Shown here: positions 14,978 through 21,961 of the stretch, piece by piece
Position numbering within the stretch: the first letter of the stretch is position 1
Layout: every line of letters starts with the position of its first letter
NCBI GenBank assembly: GCA_944392525.1
Contig: CALXXB010000023.1
Span: 1 to 21,961 of the forward strand
Length of the DNA stretch: 21,961 nt
Source of the DNA: an uncultured Clostridia bacterium
Lineage (GTDB): Bacteria; Bacillota_A; Clostridia; TANB77; CAG-508
Direction: 5' to 3'
Notes under the pieces: generated by a model
The model's input: only the letters and a program-made list of their open reading frames with translations
The model's database searches: none
What the model was told of the DNA's origin: nothing
Translations under genes and position numbers: made by a program

Positions 14978-16197
14978 AAATATTTCATTTGATTATAGAC
15001 TGCATTTGCCCAGTTTTTATCTGTTGCATACTTAGTGTTTACTCCAGATAACGTTGGTCCATTATAATATTTCCCTGATGCCTCTTCTCCTCCATAAATT
15101 GATGTTCCTTTTGGATTTAAATAATACTTAACAAATACTCTTGCTATTAAATCTATACTTTCAGAATAATCTGAAAAATCATATGCACCATTATATGGAT
15201 TTGAATCATATGCTCCATATCCAAATAAGTTATGTTTATTTTGTGCTATTCTTGATGTTCCCCATGCGCTTTCATGTATTGCAACAGCTGCAACAAACAC
15301 GCCATTTATATTATACTGTTGTTCTATATAGTAAAAATATTCTGCATTATTTTGCATAACTTTATTTGTATCTTTTGAATCTGTTAAAACTTTCTTGAAT
15401 TGTTCTAAACTTAGTCCACTTGGTTTATTAAGTGCCATATCAAAACTTGGACTTGCTATATATCCTCCTGAACCTGAAGTTGATTGTTCTTCTTCCTCTT
15501 CATAACTTTCATTTGGATTTATATATGTAGTATTTTCTGATTTTATATATCCTCTTGCAGAACCACTTATTTGATACCAGTTACCACTTACACTTAGAAC
15601 AGTTAGCCTCTCACCTTTTCCAAGTGTTGCAACTTTTTGTGATTCCTCATTTGGTTCTACTCTTATTTCTGCCCTGTCTGAAGTGATATAAACAATATCT
15701 CCTACTTTTACTTTATATGTTTTTCCACTTCCTGATCCCACTTCTACTATTTTATTTACTGATGCTTTAGTAACTTTACTACTTATTTGTTCTTCTGATA
15801 CTACTTGTCCATCTTCATAAACCTTCTTTGTTGTTACTTCTTGTTTTCCTTCTCTTCCTTCTTGAATAACTTGAATCACTCCTGTTGGAAGTTCAGGATT
15901 TGACTGATATTTTGTTATGTATTCTAAATCAGTTTCTTCTGTTACAAATTCTTCTGTTGAATTTTGTTGTGTATTTGTACTTATTAATTCTTCTAAATTT
16001 ATTTCGGCTGCATTACTTATTCTAACAGTTTCATCAATAGTTTCATTACTTGTTTCTTTCGCTAACACTTCATTTTCAACTAAATAATGATTATAGCAAG
16101 CAACCAAACATAATAAAATTGTTATAGAAGCAAAAAATATCATAATATTCTTTATTGATACTTTTGAATGCTTTCTTCCTTTATCTTTTGATTTCAT
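14962..16197 (-). CDS. Membrane-anchored G5-SH3-glucosaminidase, peptidoglycan hydrolase, 411 aa
   Basis: Cell-wall hydrolase of the LytG/GH73 type. Parts: basic N-terminus and membrane anchor (about 20-37), acidic spacer, G5-like domain (about 90-160), bacterial SH3 domain (about 165-225, VGDIVYITSDRAEIRVEP ... GNWYQISG ... GYIKSE), Glu/Ser/Gly linker, and C-terminal glucosaminidase domain (about 250-411). The catalytic glutamate is in AIHESAWGTSR, followed by KHNLFGYGAYDSNP. The G5 domain is thought to bind N-acetylglucosamine. Start chosen at 16197 with AGGTGA just upstream; the ATG at 16212 lies before the predicted transcription start. It has its own promoter and may read through into the pilin operon. 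Confidence 0.88.
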   Translation of the reverse strand: MKSKDKGRKHSKVSIKNIMIFFASITILLCLVACYNHYLVENEVLAKETSNETIDETVRISNAAEINLEELISTNTQQNSTEEFVTEETDLEYITKYQSNPELPTGVIQVIQEGREGKQEVTTKKVYEDGQVVSEEQISSKVTKASVNKIVEVGSGSGKTYKVKVGDIVYITSDRAEIRVEPNEESQKVATLGKGERLTVLSVSGNWYQISGSARGYIKSENTTYINPNESYEEEEEQSTSGSGGYIASPSFDMALNKPSGLSLEQFKKVLTDSKDTNKVMQNNAEYFYYIEQQYNINGVFVAAVAIHESAWGTSRIAQNKHNLFGYGAYDSNPYNGAYDFSDYSESIDLIARVFVKYYLNPKGTSIYGGEEASGKYYNGPTLSGVNTKYATDKNWANAVYNQMKYLYNKL

Positions 16198-16213
16198 ACT
16201 ATCACCTATCATA

Positions 16214-16242
16214 ATTCTACATTTTTACTTATCTTTTGTCAA
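16214..16242 (-). promoter_or_regulatory. Promoter of the glucosaminidase gene
   Basis: TTGACA (16237-16242), 17-nt spacer, TAGAAT (16214-16219). The predicted start near 16207 leaves a leader of only about 10 nt, just the AGGTGA site before the ATG. Confidence 0.75.
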
Positions 16243-16391
16243 TTCAAATTCTTGGAAACAGGCATCAGAAACCAAAATGTAATATATATTTAACATTTTT
16301 GTAATATTACTAAATAATATATTTTAAAATGTTATAAAATTTGTAATAATTAACATACTACATTAATACAATATTAATAGTATCTATCATT

Positions 16392-16422
16392 TTGTCAAAT
16401 AGTTTTGATTACTATATATAAT
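16392..16422 (+). promoter_or_regulatory. Candidate promoter of the 16488-19090 operon
   Basis: TTGTCA (16392-16397), 17 nt, TATATA (16415-16420), or 19 nt to TATAAT (16417-16422). The 16243-16487 gap is otherwise very AT-rich; I see no gene or RNA in it. Confidence 0.4.
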
Positions 16423-16487
16423 AAATAAAAATACTTGATTTTATCTTGGTTTTATAATATCATATAAGTGTTTACAAAGGAGGAATT

Positions 16488-17345
16488 ATGGATAAGAAAG
16501 AGAAAAGAAAAACAAATGTCAAAAAAGAAAAAATAAATATAAAAGATTTAGACAAAAAGAAAGTGGTATTAACAGTCATAACAATTATATTATTTATCAT
16601 CGTTTTAGTACTTTGCTATTTGTTATTTTATAAATATGTGTTAAAAAGAAATTTTGAAAATAGTGTTCTAGATTTTTCTAATAAAAATGAAGAAACTATT
16701 TTTGAAATCGATAAAGTAACTTTCTTTAGCAGCTGTGATGCCAAAAACAAATCAGCATCTAGTAGTAATTTCACAATAGAAAACTTATATCAATATACAG
16801 ATATGGCACTTTTTATAACAAGTCCTAATGAAGAAAAAACTTTACAAAACACTCTAAAAAGTGTATATATCGATAACATTCAATTTACAAAGGCACCTAC
16901 TTTAGGAACACCAAATTTATATTATAAAAATATTTACAATTTTGCTAAAAGTGATATCGTAGATTCTAACCTAATATCTGATAGATTAGATTTCAATATT
17001 TCATCAGAAGATAAAGCAAATTTGGATACACCTACTCTATATAATAATTTAGCAAATCCAATTGTATTAAGCTATGTTAATAGTAATATAAAAACTGATT
17101 ATACTATAACCGATACAAGCTCACCTATTACTTATGATGGTAGTTTACTAAAGAAATGTGAAGTTTTATTAAATTCTATAAGTTCTAGCCTTTCTTTTGA
17201 TATATATATTACTAATAATTTAGGACAAGAATTCAAAGCAACTGTATATATAGATATTCCATTAGAATCAGAAGAAGAATCTATATATGACGGTAGTGTT
17301 ACTTTAAGAAAGGATACTAATTTTATATTTTATCGTTACAAATAA
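16488..17345 (+). CDS. Single-pass membrane protein with extracytoplasmic domain, unknown, 285 aa
   Basis: I do not recognise it. A very basic N-terminus (1-26, many Lys) is followed by one strong hydrophobic helix (about 26-48). A 235-residue soluble, Asn/Ser/Asp-rich part follows, presumably outside the cell, with two cysteines (C84 and one near 224) that could pair. No catalytic motif is visible. AAAGGAGG lies 5 nt before the ATG. It is 15 nt upstream of the acyl-CoA synthetase gene, so it forms an operon with it, although no functional link is obvious. Confidence 0.78.
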   Translation: MDKKEKRKTNVKKEKINIKDLDKKKVVLTVITIILFIIVLVLCYLLFYKYVLKRNFENSVLDFSNKNEETIFEIDKVTFFSSCDAKNKSASSSNFTIENLYQYTDMALFITSPNEEKTLQNTLKSVYIDNIQFTKAPTLGTPNLYYKNIYNFAKSDIVDSNLISDRLDFNISSEDKANLDTPTLYNNLANPIVLSYVNSNIKTDYTITDTSSPITYDGSLLKKCEVLLNSISSSLSFDIYITNNLGQEFKATVYIDIPLESEEESIYDGSVTLRKDTNFIFYRYK

Positions 17346-17359
17346 TTTAGGAGGCAAAT

Positions 17360-19090
17360 ATGAAAGAAGAATTAACTGTAGCTGAAAAATTGAAGAAAAA
17401 ATATCATAAAACTGAAGAAGTAACAAATTTAAAAGATATGTTATATCGTTCTGGAAACATTTATCGTAGTAGAACTGCTTTTAAATTAAAAAATGAAAAT
17501 GGTAATATAAAATCTATTACATATGAAGAGTTTAAAAATGATGTTATTTATCTTGGGACAAATTTGATTAAAAAAGGTTTTTTAAATAAAAGGATTGCAG
17601 TTATTGGTAAAAATTCTTATAAATGGTGTGTATCATATATGGCTGCAACAATAGTTGGTATTGTTGTTCCTATTGATAAGGAGCTACATTCTGATGATGT
17701 TATTAATTTTATGAACGTTTCTCAAACTGTATGCATCCTTGGAGATAAAAAAAACCTAGATTCTGTTTTAGATAATATTTCTAAGCTAGAAAATCCTGAT
17801 ACTTTCTTTATTTCTTTTGAAGAAAAATTTGATACTTTATTAAACGAAGGTAAAGATTTTTATTTATCAGGTTTTACTGATTTTGATGATATTAAAATAG
17901 ATCCTGATGAATTACGTATTCTTCTATTTACATCTGGAACTACAGGTACTGCAAAAGGCGTCTGTTTATCACAAAGAAATGTATGTTCTAATTTACTTGC
18001 AACATATGGAATTGTAAAAGTAAAAAGAAGTGATTTATTCTTTTCTATTTTACCTTTACACCATACTTATGAATGTACTCTAGGATTTTTACTACCAATT
18101 TATAGTGGTGCTTCTATTTGTCATTGTGAAGGTTTACGTTATATAGCAAAAAATATGCAAGAATTTCACCCTTCTGTTATTCTATGTGTTCCTTTACTAT
18201 TGGAGAACCTTCATAAAAATATTGTAAAAAATGTTAATCGTGGATTACCTGAGAAATACCAAAAAGAAAATAATGAAAATCCTTTCCCTTCTCTTCCTTT
18301 CTTTTTAAAGAAAATAGTAAGAGCCAAAGTAAAAAACACTTTAGGTGGAAGATTACGTGTATTTATAGTTGGAGCAGCTGCCGCTAATCCAAATATTGTT
18401 TCTGATTTTAGAGATTTAAAATTAAACACTCTTCAAGGATATGGACTTACTGAATGTTCTCCTTTGGTTGCTGGTAACACTGATTTCTTCCAAAAAGACG
18501 ATGCAGCTGGCCTTCCTATTCCAAACGTAGAATATAAAATTGATAATCCTAATGATGAAGGTGTTGGAGAAATTATTGTAAAAGGTCCAAATGTTATGCT
18601 TGGATATTATGAAGATGAAAAGAGAACCAAAGAAACAATAATTGATGGATGGTTTCACACAGGTGATTTAGGCAGAATCGATAAAGATGGTTATTTATAT
18701 ATCACAGGTAGATGTAAATCTGTTATAGTTACAAAAAACGGTAAAAATATTTATCCTGAAGAAGTTGAATATTATTTAAACGATAACCCTCTTATCTCAG
18801 AATCTTTAGTACTTGGTATTCAAAAAGAAGGCGATGATGAAACTTATGTTAATGCTCAAATTTATCCAAACATCGAAGCTATTACTGAATACCTAAAAGG
18901 AAGCGTTCCTACTAAAGAAGAAATCAGAAAATTGATTTCAGATGCAGTTTCTAGTGTTAATAAAAAGCTTCCTAACTACAAACATATTAAAAATTTTATT
19001 ATTCGTGATAAAGAATTTGAAAAAACTACTACCCAAAAGGTAAAAAGATATGGTAATAATATGAACATGAATATCGACAAAAAGGATTAG
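17360..19090 (+). CDS. Long-chain acyl-CoA synthetase-like AMP-forming ligase, 576 aa
   Basis: ANL-superfamily enzyme that adenylates a carboxylate (probably a fatty acid) and transfers it to CoA. Motifs: phosphate loop TSGTTGTAKG (191-200), LPLHHTYE (231-238), GYGLTECSP (360-368), YYEDEKRT with GWFHTGDLG (430-438), GRCKSVIVTKNGKNIYPEEVE in the hinge region (450-470), and the C-terminal catalytic lysine K560 in TTTQKVKR. Length is close to that of bacterial FadD-like enzymes. AGGAGG precedes the ATG. Substrate chain length cannot be read from the sequence. Its stop codon lies inside the stem of the terminator that ends the operon. Confidence 0.9.
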   Translation: MKEELTVAEKLKKKYHKTEEVTNLKDMLYRSGNIYRSRTAFKLKNENGNIKSITYEEFKNDVIYLGTNLIKKGFLNKRIAVIGKNSYKWCVSYMAATIVGIVVPIDKELHSDDVINFMNVSQTVCILGDKKNLDSVLDNISKLENPDTFFISFEEKFDTLLNEGKDFYLSGFTDFDDIKIDPDELRILLFTSGTTGTAKGVCLSQRNVCSNLLATYGIVKVKRSDLFFSILPLHHTYECTLGFLLPIYSGASICHCEGLRYIAKNMQEFHPSVILCVPLLLENLHKNIVKNVNRGLPEKYQKENNENPFPSLPFFLKKIVRAKVKNTLGGRLRVFIVGAAAANPNIVSDFRDLKLNTLQGYGLTECSPLVAGNTDFFQKDDAAGLPIPNVEYKIDNPNDEGVGEIIVKGPNVMLGYYEDEKRTKETIIDGWFHTGDLGRIDKDGYLYITGRCKSVIVTKNGKNIYPEEVEYYLNDNPLISESLVLGIQKEGDDETYVNAQIYPNIEAITEYLKGSVPTKEEIRKLISDAVSSVNKKLPNYKHIKNFIIRDKEFEKTTTQKVKRYGNNMNMNIDKKD

Positions 19091-19112
19091 CATTTGCTAA
19101 TTCTTTTTATTT
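19084..19112 (+). terminator. Terminator overlapping the ligase stop codon
   Basis: GGATTAGC (19084-19091) pairs with GCTAATTC (19096-19103, one G-U), followed by TTTTTATTT. The left arm contains the TAG stop. Confidence 0.72.
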
Positions 19113-19122
19113 ATGCTATAAT
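19094..19122 (+). promoter_or_regulatory. Promoter of the 19175 gene, overlapping the terminator
   Basis: TTGCTA (19094-19099), 17 nt, TATAAT (19117-19122). The -35 box is in the terminator hairpin itself. A small TAGCC/GGCTA hairpin (19131-19144) follows in the leader. Confidence 0.6.
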
Positions 19123-19174
19123 AACTTTTATAGCCTTGTGGCTAATGCATTACAGCCTATTTTAAGGAGGAAAA

Positions 19175-19540
19175 ATGGAAATAGGCATTGCTACCGCAAA
19201 AATCGATCTCGGACAAAAAATGAATAGGTTCAAACGCTATGAAGTATGGCTTTGGAACATTACATTTTTTGATTCGTCCACTACTCGCTTTTCCAATCTC
19301 CTTGTTGAACTGCCTGCTGATAAGAAAGCAGCCAAGAAACGAAAAGAGGAAATCAAGAGTAATTTCAAGGAAGTCGGTATTAAGAGTGGTAGTTTGGTAG
19401 GCATTCTTTTCGATTGCAAGAGCCATGAAATAATAGCTATTGGTTCTTCTGGAAAGAGGCTTTGGGTTAATGTGGATAATGACTTTGCTCTTGAAGAGCT
19501 TAATATGGATATTACATCCATTAAGTTTTTCTTTGATTAA
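19175..19540 (+). CDS. Unrecognised soluble protein, 121 aa
   Basis: No family recognised. A probably compact alpha/beta cytoplasmic protein: beta-like strands at the start (KRYEVWLWNITFFDSS), a basic helix with ADKKAAKKRKEE (about 48-60), then strands (GSLVGILFDCKSHEIIAIGSSGKRLWVNV). No signal peptide, membrane helix or catalytic motif. It is real by its promoter, an AAGGAGG 5 nt before the ATG, and its own terminator. Codons are less AT-biased than in the preceding ligase gene, like the following two genes, hinting that 19094-21810 has a separate origin. Confidence 0.72.
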   Translation: MEIGIATAKIDLGQKMNRFKRYEVWLWNITFFDSSTTRFSNLLVELPADKKAAKKRKEEIKSNFKEVGIKSGSLVGILFDCKSHEIIAIGSSGKRLWVNVDNDFALEELNMDITSIKFFFD

Positions 19541-19551
19541 CCCATCAATTA

Positions 19552-19600
19552 AACGTCTTTTTAGTTACATTTCAGTAATTAAAGGGACGTTCTTTATTTA
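19552..19600 (+). terminator. Terminator of the 19175 gene
   Basis: AACGTC (19552-19557) pairs with GACGTT (19586-19591), extended inward by T-A and G-U pairs and an inner AGTTAC/GTAATT helix; CTTTATTTAT follows. Confidence 0.72.
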
Positions 19601-19605
19601 TACAA

Positions 19606-19645
19606 AAAGTTGGAGAGGAAATCCTAAGAATCCCTCTCCAACTTT
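19606..19645 (-). terminator. Terminator of the 121-aa membrane protein gene
   Basis: 13-bp perfect stem (19606-19618 / 19633-19645). On the minus strand the stem ends in TTTTTGTAT, just past the stop at 19651. It is partly usable from the plus strand too. Confidence 0.85.
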
Positions 19646-19650
19646 GAAGA

Positions 19651-20016
19651 TTATTTGCTGTTTTTTTGGCTCCTTTCACCAATTGAATATCCAATAAGTG
19701 CTGCTATAAATGCTATTGCTCCATAATATGTTGCTATAATAACAAAAAAATTTTGATATGCCGCAGAAAATATTATTAGCAACATTGTAAACAGGAACAC
19801 AACTAGTGCAAAAAGAATGGAATACAAGAACTTATTTCCATGCTTGTTCTCACCAAAACTAAAGGCAAGAAAAGTTACACCAGCCATTATGCATGAATAG
19901 TAGATCACTATTGGCCTCATCAAATCAGGATATGGCGTATATATATAGCACAACACCATAGTGAAAAAGCACGTCACAACTCCCAAGATGATTGAGCAAC
20001 AAACTTTCTTCGTCAT
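19651..20016 (-). CDS. Four-helix membrane protein, unknown, 121 aa
   Basis: Four hydrophobic segments (about 6-27, 36-53, 63-85 and 90-112) with a charged SFGENKHG loop in the middle. A similar SIGERSQ after the last helix gives the two halves the look of an internal repeat (YYSCIMAGVTFLAFSFGE against YYGAIAFIAALIGYSIGE). No family recognised. AAAGGA lies 8 nt before the ATG, with a near-perfect promoter 84 nt upstream (20100-20128). It is convergent with the 19175 gene and divergent from malQ. Confidence 0.75.
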   Translation of the reverse strand: MTKKVCCSIILGVVTCFFTMVLCYIYTPYPDLMRPIVIYYSCIMAGVTFLAFSFGENKHGNKFLYSILFALVVFLFTMLLIIFSAAYQNFFVIIATYYGAIAFIAALIGYSIGERSQKNSK

Positions 20017-20099
20017 AATACCAATCCTTTCTCCTAATGTTGATACTCATCTTCACTGTTCAAAGGACTAACTGCGTATAGCTTTTGCCATACCCTTTT

Positions 20100-20128
20100 A
20101 TTATATATCATTTTACATAACATATCAA
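20100..20128 (-). promoter_or_regulatory. Promoter of the 121-aa membrane protein gene
   Basis: TTGATA (20123-20128), 17-nt spacer, TATAAT (20100-20105). The leader is about 77 nt. Confidence 0.78.
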
Positions 20129-20179
20129 GTTGTAAATAGCAAAACATTTTAATTTAATATACACTTTTTAACATATTAC

Positions 20180-20208
20180 TTTACTTTTCTTATGTTCTAT
20201 GCTACTAT
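20180..20208 (+). promoter_or_regulatory. Candidate malQ promoter
   Basis: TTTACT (20180-20185), 17 nt, TACTAT (20203-20208). It is weak by consensus but correctly placed before the malQ ribosome binding site. Confidence 0.4.
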
Positions 20209-20245
20209 GTATCTAATTGTAGGCATTAGAAAAAGGAGGCTCAAG

Positions 20246-21736
20246 ATGAGTACCAACCTGTTCTGTCGTTCGTGTGGCATTCTTATGCCAATCTTCTCAC
20301 TCCCAGCACCATATGGTATTGGAACTTTAGGAAAGGAAGCATATGATTTTGTAGATTTTTTGTGCAATGCAGGTCAACACTATTGGCAGGTTCTCCCTTT
20401 GGGTCATACTGGTTTTGGAGATAGTCCTTATCAATGTTTTTCCACAGTCGCTGGAAATCCTTATTTCATTGATTTGGACTTCCTTGTAGAAAAAGGACTC
20501 CTTGGCAAATCCGATTTGAAGAACCTGGATTCTAGTCATTCTAAGGTCGATTATGGATATATATATCAAACAAGATGGGAGCTTTTACGTTTGGCTTTCA
20601 ATAAAGCCTCTTCTCTAAAAGAAGAGATTAATTCATTCCATAAGAGGAATTCTGATTGGGTTAATGATTATGCCCTATTCATGGCATTGAAAAACCATTT
20701 TAACCAGAAACCTGTTTATGAATGGGATGATTCTTCTATCGTCCAACGTAAGCCAGACGCCATTGCTCATTATACAGAACTTCTTGAAGATGATATTAAC
20801 TTCTACATCTTCGTTCAGTATCTATTTTTTGAGCAGTGGACAGCTCTTAAGAAATACGCCAACAGCAAGAACATTCTAATTATTGGTGATATTCCAATGT
20901 ATCCCTCACCTGACAGCTGTGATGTTTGGGTAAATCCTAACGTATTCAAGGTTGATAGTCAAATGCGTCCTATTTGGATTGCTGGTGTACCACCTGACTA
21001 TTTCTCTGAAGACGGTCAAGTCTGGGGCAACCCTGTCTATGACTGGGAATATCTCAAGTCACATAACTATAATTGGTGGATTTGGCGGATACAAAAAAAT
21101 CTCAGGCTTTTTGATTTCATCCGGATTGATCACTTCAGAGCTTTCCAAGACTATTTCCAAATAGAGTTTGGAGAGTCTACTGCAAGAAATGGCGTTTGGA
21201 TGCCTGGTCCACGTATGGATTTCTTTAATGCCTTGAAAAATACTCTTGGTGATGTTCCAATAATCGCTGAGGATTTAGGCATTATTGATGACTCTGTACG
21301 AGAACTACTTGCAAAATCTGGTTTTCCTGGCATGAATGTGATGGTATTTGGTTTTAGAGCATATGAAAACAACTCACATATGCCTCACAACTGGAAACCA
21401 AATAGTGTAAGTTACACTTCTACACATGACAGCGAGACAGTAGCTGAAGCAATTAGTGCACTTTCAGATGATGATAGGAAGTTTGCACTGGATTATATCT
21501 ATTCTAATCCAAATGAAACTCCATCATTCTCTGCAATTCGCACTGCTTTTGCTTCAAGTGCCAACACTGTCATAGTACCGATGGCAGATGTGCTATCTCT
21601 TGGTGTTGATGGCAGGATTAATTCCCCATCTACTGTAGGTTGCAACTGGAGTTGGCGTTCAGAACCTGATAGTTTCACTTCTGAACTAGCTAGTAAACTC
21701 TATAAACTGGCTAAGACATACAAACGTCTATGCTAG
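20246..21736 (+). CDS. malQ: 4-alpha-glucanotransferase (amylomaltase), 496 aa
   Basis: GH77 enzyme that moves alpha-1,4-glucan segments between maltodextrins or glycogen chains. Visible: LPAPYGIGTLG (19-29), WQVLPLGHTGFGDSPYQ (47-63), IGDIPMYPSPDSCDVW (213-228), IAGVPPDYFSEDGQVWGNP (245-263), nucleophile D295 in FIRIDHFR, acid/base E342 in IIAEDLG, and transition-state D395 in TSTHD. The next residues are SET rather than the common NDT. Length is full. Start chosen at 20246, with AAAAAGGAGG 6 nt upstream; an in-frame ATG at 20192 has no ribosome site and falls in the promoter. Its codons are less AT-biased than the window average. No other maltodextrin genes are in view. Confidence 0.95.
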   Translation: MSTNLFCRSCGILMPIFSLPAPYGIGTLGKEAYDFVDFLCNAGQHYWQVLPLGHTGFGDSPYQCFSTVAGNPYFIDLDFLVEKGLLGKSDLKNLDSSHSKVDYGYIYQTRWELLRLAFNKASSLKEEINSFHKRNSDWVNDYALFMALKNHFNQKPVYEWDDSSIVQRKPDAIAHYTELLEDDINFYIFVQYLFFEQWTALKKYANSKNILIIGDIPMYPSPDSCDVWVNPNVFKVDSQMRPIWIAGVPPDYFSEDGQVWGNPVYDWEYLKSHNYNWWIWRIQKNLRLFDFIRIDHFRAFQDYFQIEFGESTARNGVWMPGPRMDFFNALKNTLGDVPIIAEDLGIIDDSVRELLAKSGFPGMNVMVFGFRAYENNSHMPHNWKPNSVSYTSTHDSETVAEAISALSDDDRKFALDYIYSNPNETPSFSAIRTAFASSANTVIVPMADVLSLGVDGRINSPSTVGCNWSWRSEPDSFTSELASKLYKLAKTYKRLC

Positions 21737-21740
21737 GATA

Positions 21741-21760
21741 GTTGTAGCTACAACTTTTTG
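21741..21760 (+). terminator. First terminator after malQ
   Basis: Perfect 14-nt palindrome GTTGTAGCTACAAC (21741-21754) followed by TTTTTG, 4 nt after the stop codon. Confidence 0.65.
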
Positions 21761-21772
21761 AGTTACACTTTT

Positions 21773-21810
21773 AAGAGTGGAGTCCTAAATAGGCTCCACT
21801 CTTTTTACTT
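21773..21810 (+). terminator. Second terminator after malQ
   Basis: AAGAGTGGAG (21773-21782) pairs with CTCCACTCTT (21794-21803), with one more G-U and one C-G pair, then TTTACTT. It forms a tandem pair with the preceding hairpin. Confidence 0.85.
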
Positions 21811-21894
21811 CTGTTAAATTTACTTAATATATAATCTTATAATTCTAAGAAAATGAAATATCTCTTCTGTTATTTAATAATATATAATAAAAAT

Positions 21895-21961
21895 CCTCCG
21901 GCTTAGCCGGAGGTATTTTACTCATAACGCCTAAAAGGCTATGTTACAAGCAGAGCCTCAA
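21895..21961. other. GC-rich palindrome and structured sequence at the right edge, possible mobile-element end
   Basis: CCTCCGGC (21895-21902) and GCCGGAGG (21906-21913) form a perfect 8-bp hairpin, followed on the minus strand by ATTTTTATT, so it can also be a minus-strand terminator. To its right CATA..GCC (with a 2-nt bulge) pairs with GGCTATG around 21923-21942. GGCT can alternatively pair with AGCC at 21954-21957. The base composition is unlike the AT-rich flank. Terminal bulged hairpins of this sort occur at IS200/IS605 ends, but the window stops before any transposase gene. Confidence 0.4.

Noticed and set aside
19237..19521. Minus-strand frames opposite the 19175 gene
   Set aside because: The plus frame has promoter, AAGGAGG and terminator; the minus frames have none.

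Overview
The window is AT-rich, low-GC Gram-positive DNA, most likely from an uncultured clostridial lineage. The basis is the gene set (RbgA/YlqF, Mini-RNase III, IreB, a YrzB-like DUF1292 protein), strong AAGGAGG ribosome binding sites, GTG/TTG starts, TTGACA-17-TATAAT promoters and U-tract hairpin terminators. No species can be named from sequence alone.

Layout. 1-1280: 5' two thirds of metG (minus strand). 1397-1588: a 63-residue membrane peptide with its own promoter. 1762-4762: a P-type IIA cation ATPase whose leader reads as a yybP-ykoY (Mn2+) riboswitch with an overlapping terminator. 4812-5110: a compact convergent two-promoter locus that I interpret as a divergent Fst/par-type type I toxin-antitoxin: a 22-residue hydrophobic peptide on plus, a ~120-nt antisense RNA on minus, shared direct repeats and a bidirectional terminator. 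5160-6786: a polytopic GT-C glycosyltransferase. 6841-8458: rbgA, mrnC and tRNA-Glu(CUC). 8532-9206: a rhomboid protease. 9281-14929: a tightly spaced minus-strand operon: secreted pilin-like membrane protein, a TadZ/CpaE-like ATPase with two AT-hooks, a GAF plus degenerate GGDEF protein, ireB, ruvX, a DUF1292 protein and a small membrane protein. 14962-16242: a membrane-anchored G5-SH3-glucosaminidase. 16488-19112: plus-strand operon of an anchored unknown protein and an acyl-CoA synthetase. 19094-21810: two unrecognised 121-residue genes and malQ, with less AT-biased codons than the rest. 21895-21961: a strong palindrome and structured sequence, possibly the edge of a mobile element.

How it fits together. 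Much of the window is housekeeping (translation, ribosome assembly, tRNA supply, Holliday junction processing, Ser/Thr-kinase signalling). The accessory interest lies in the untranslated 4812-5110 locus, the Mn-riboswitch ATPase unit, and the coupling of a pilin/TadZ/degenerate-GGDEF module to the conserved ireB-ruvX block. All functional statements rest on motifs read by eye; no database search was made.
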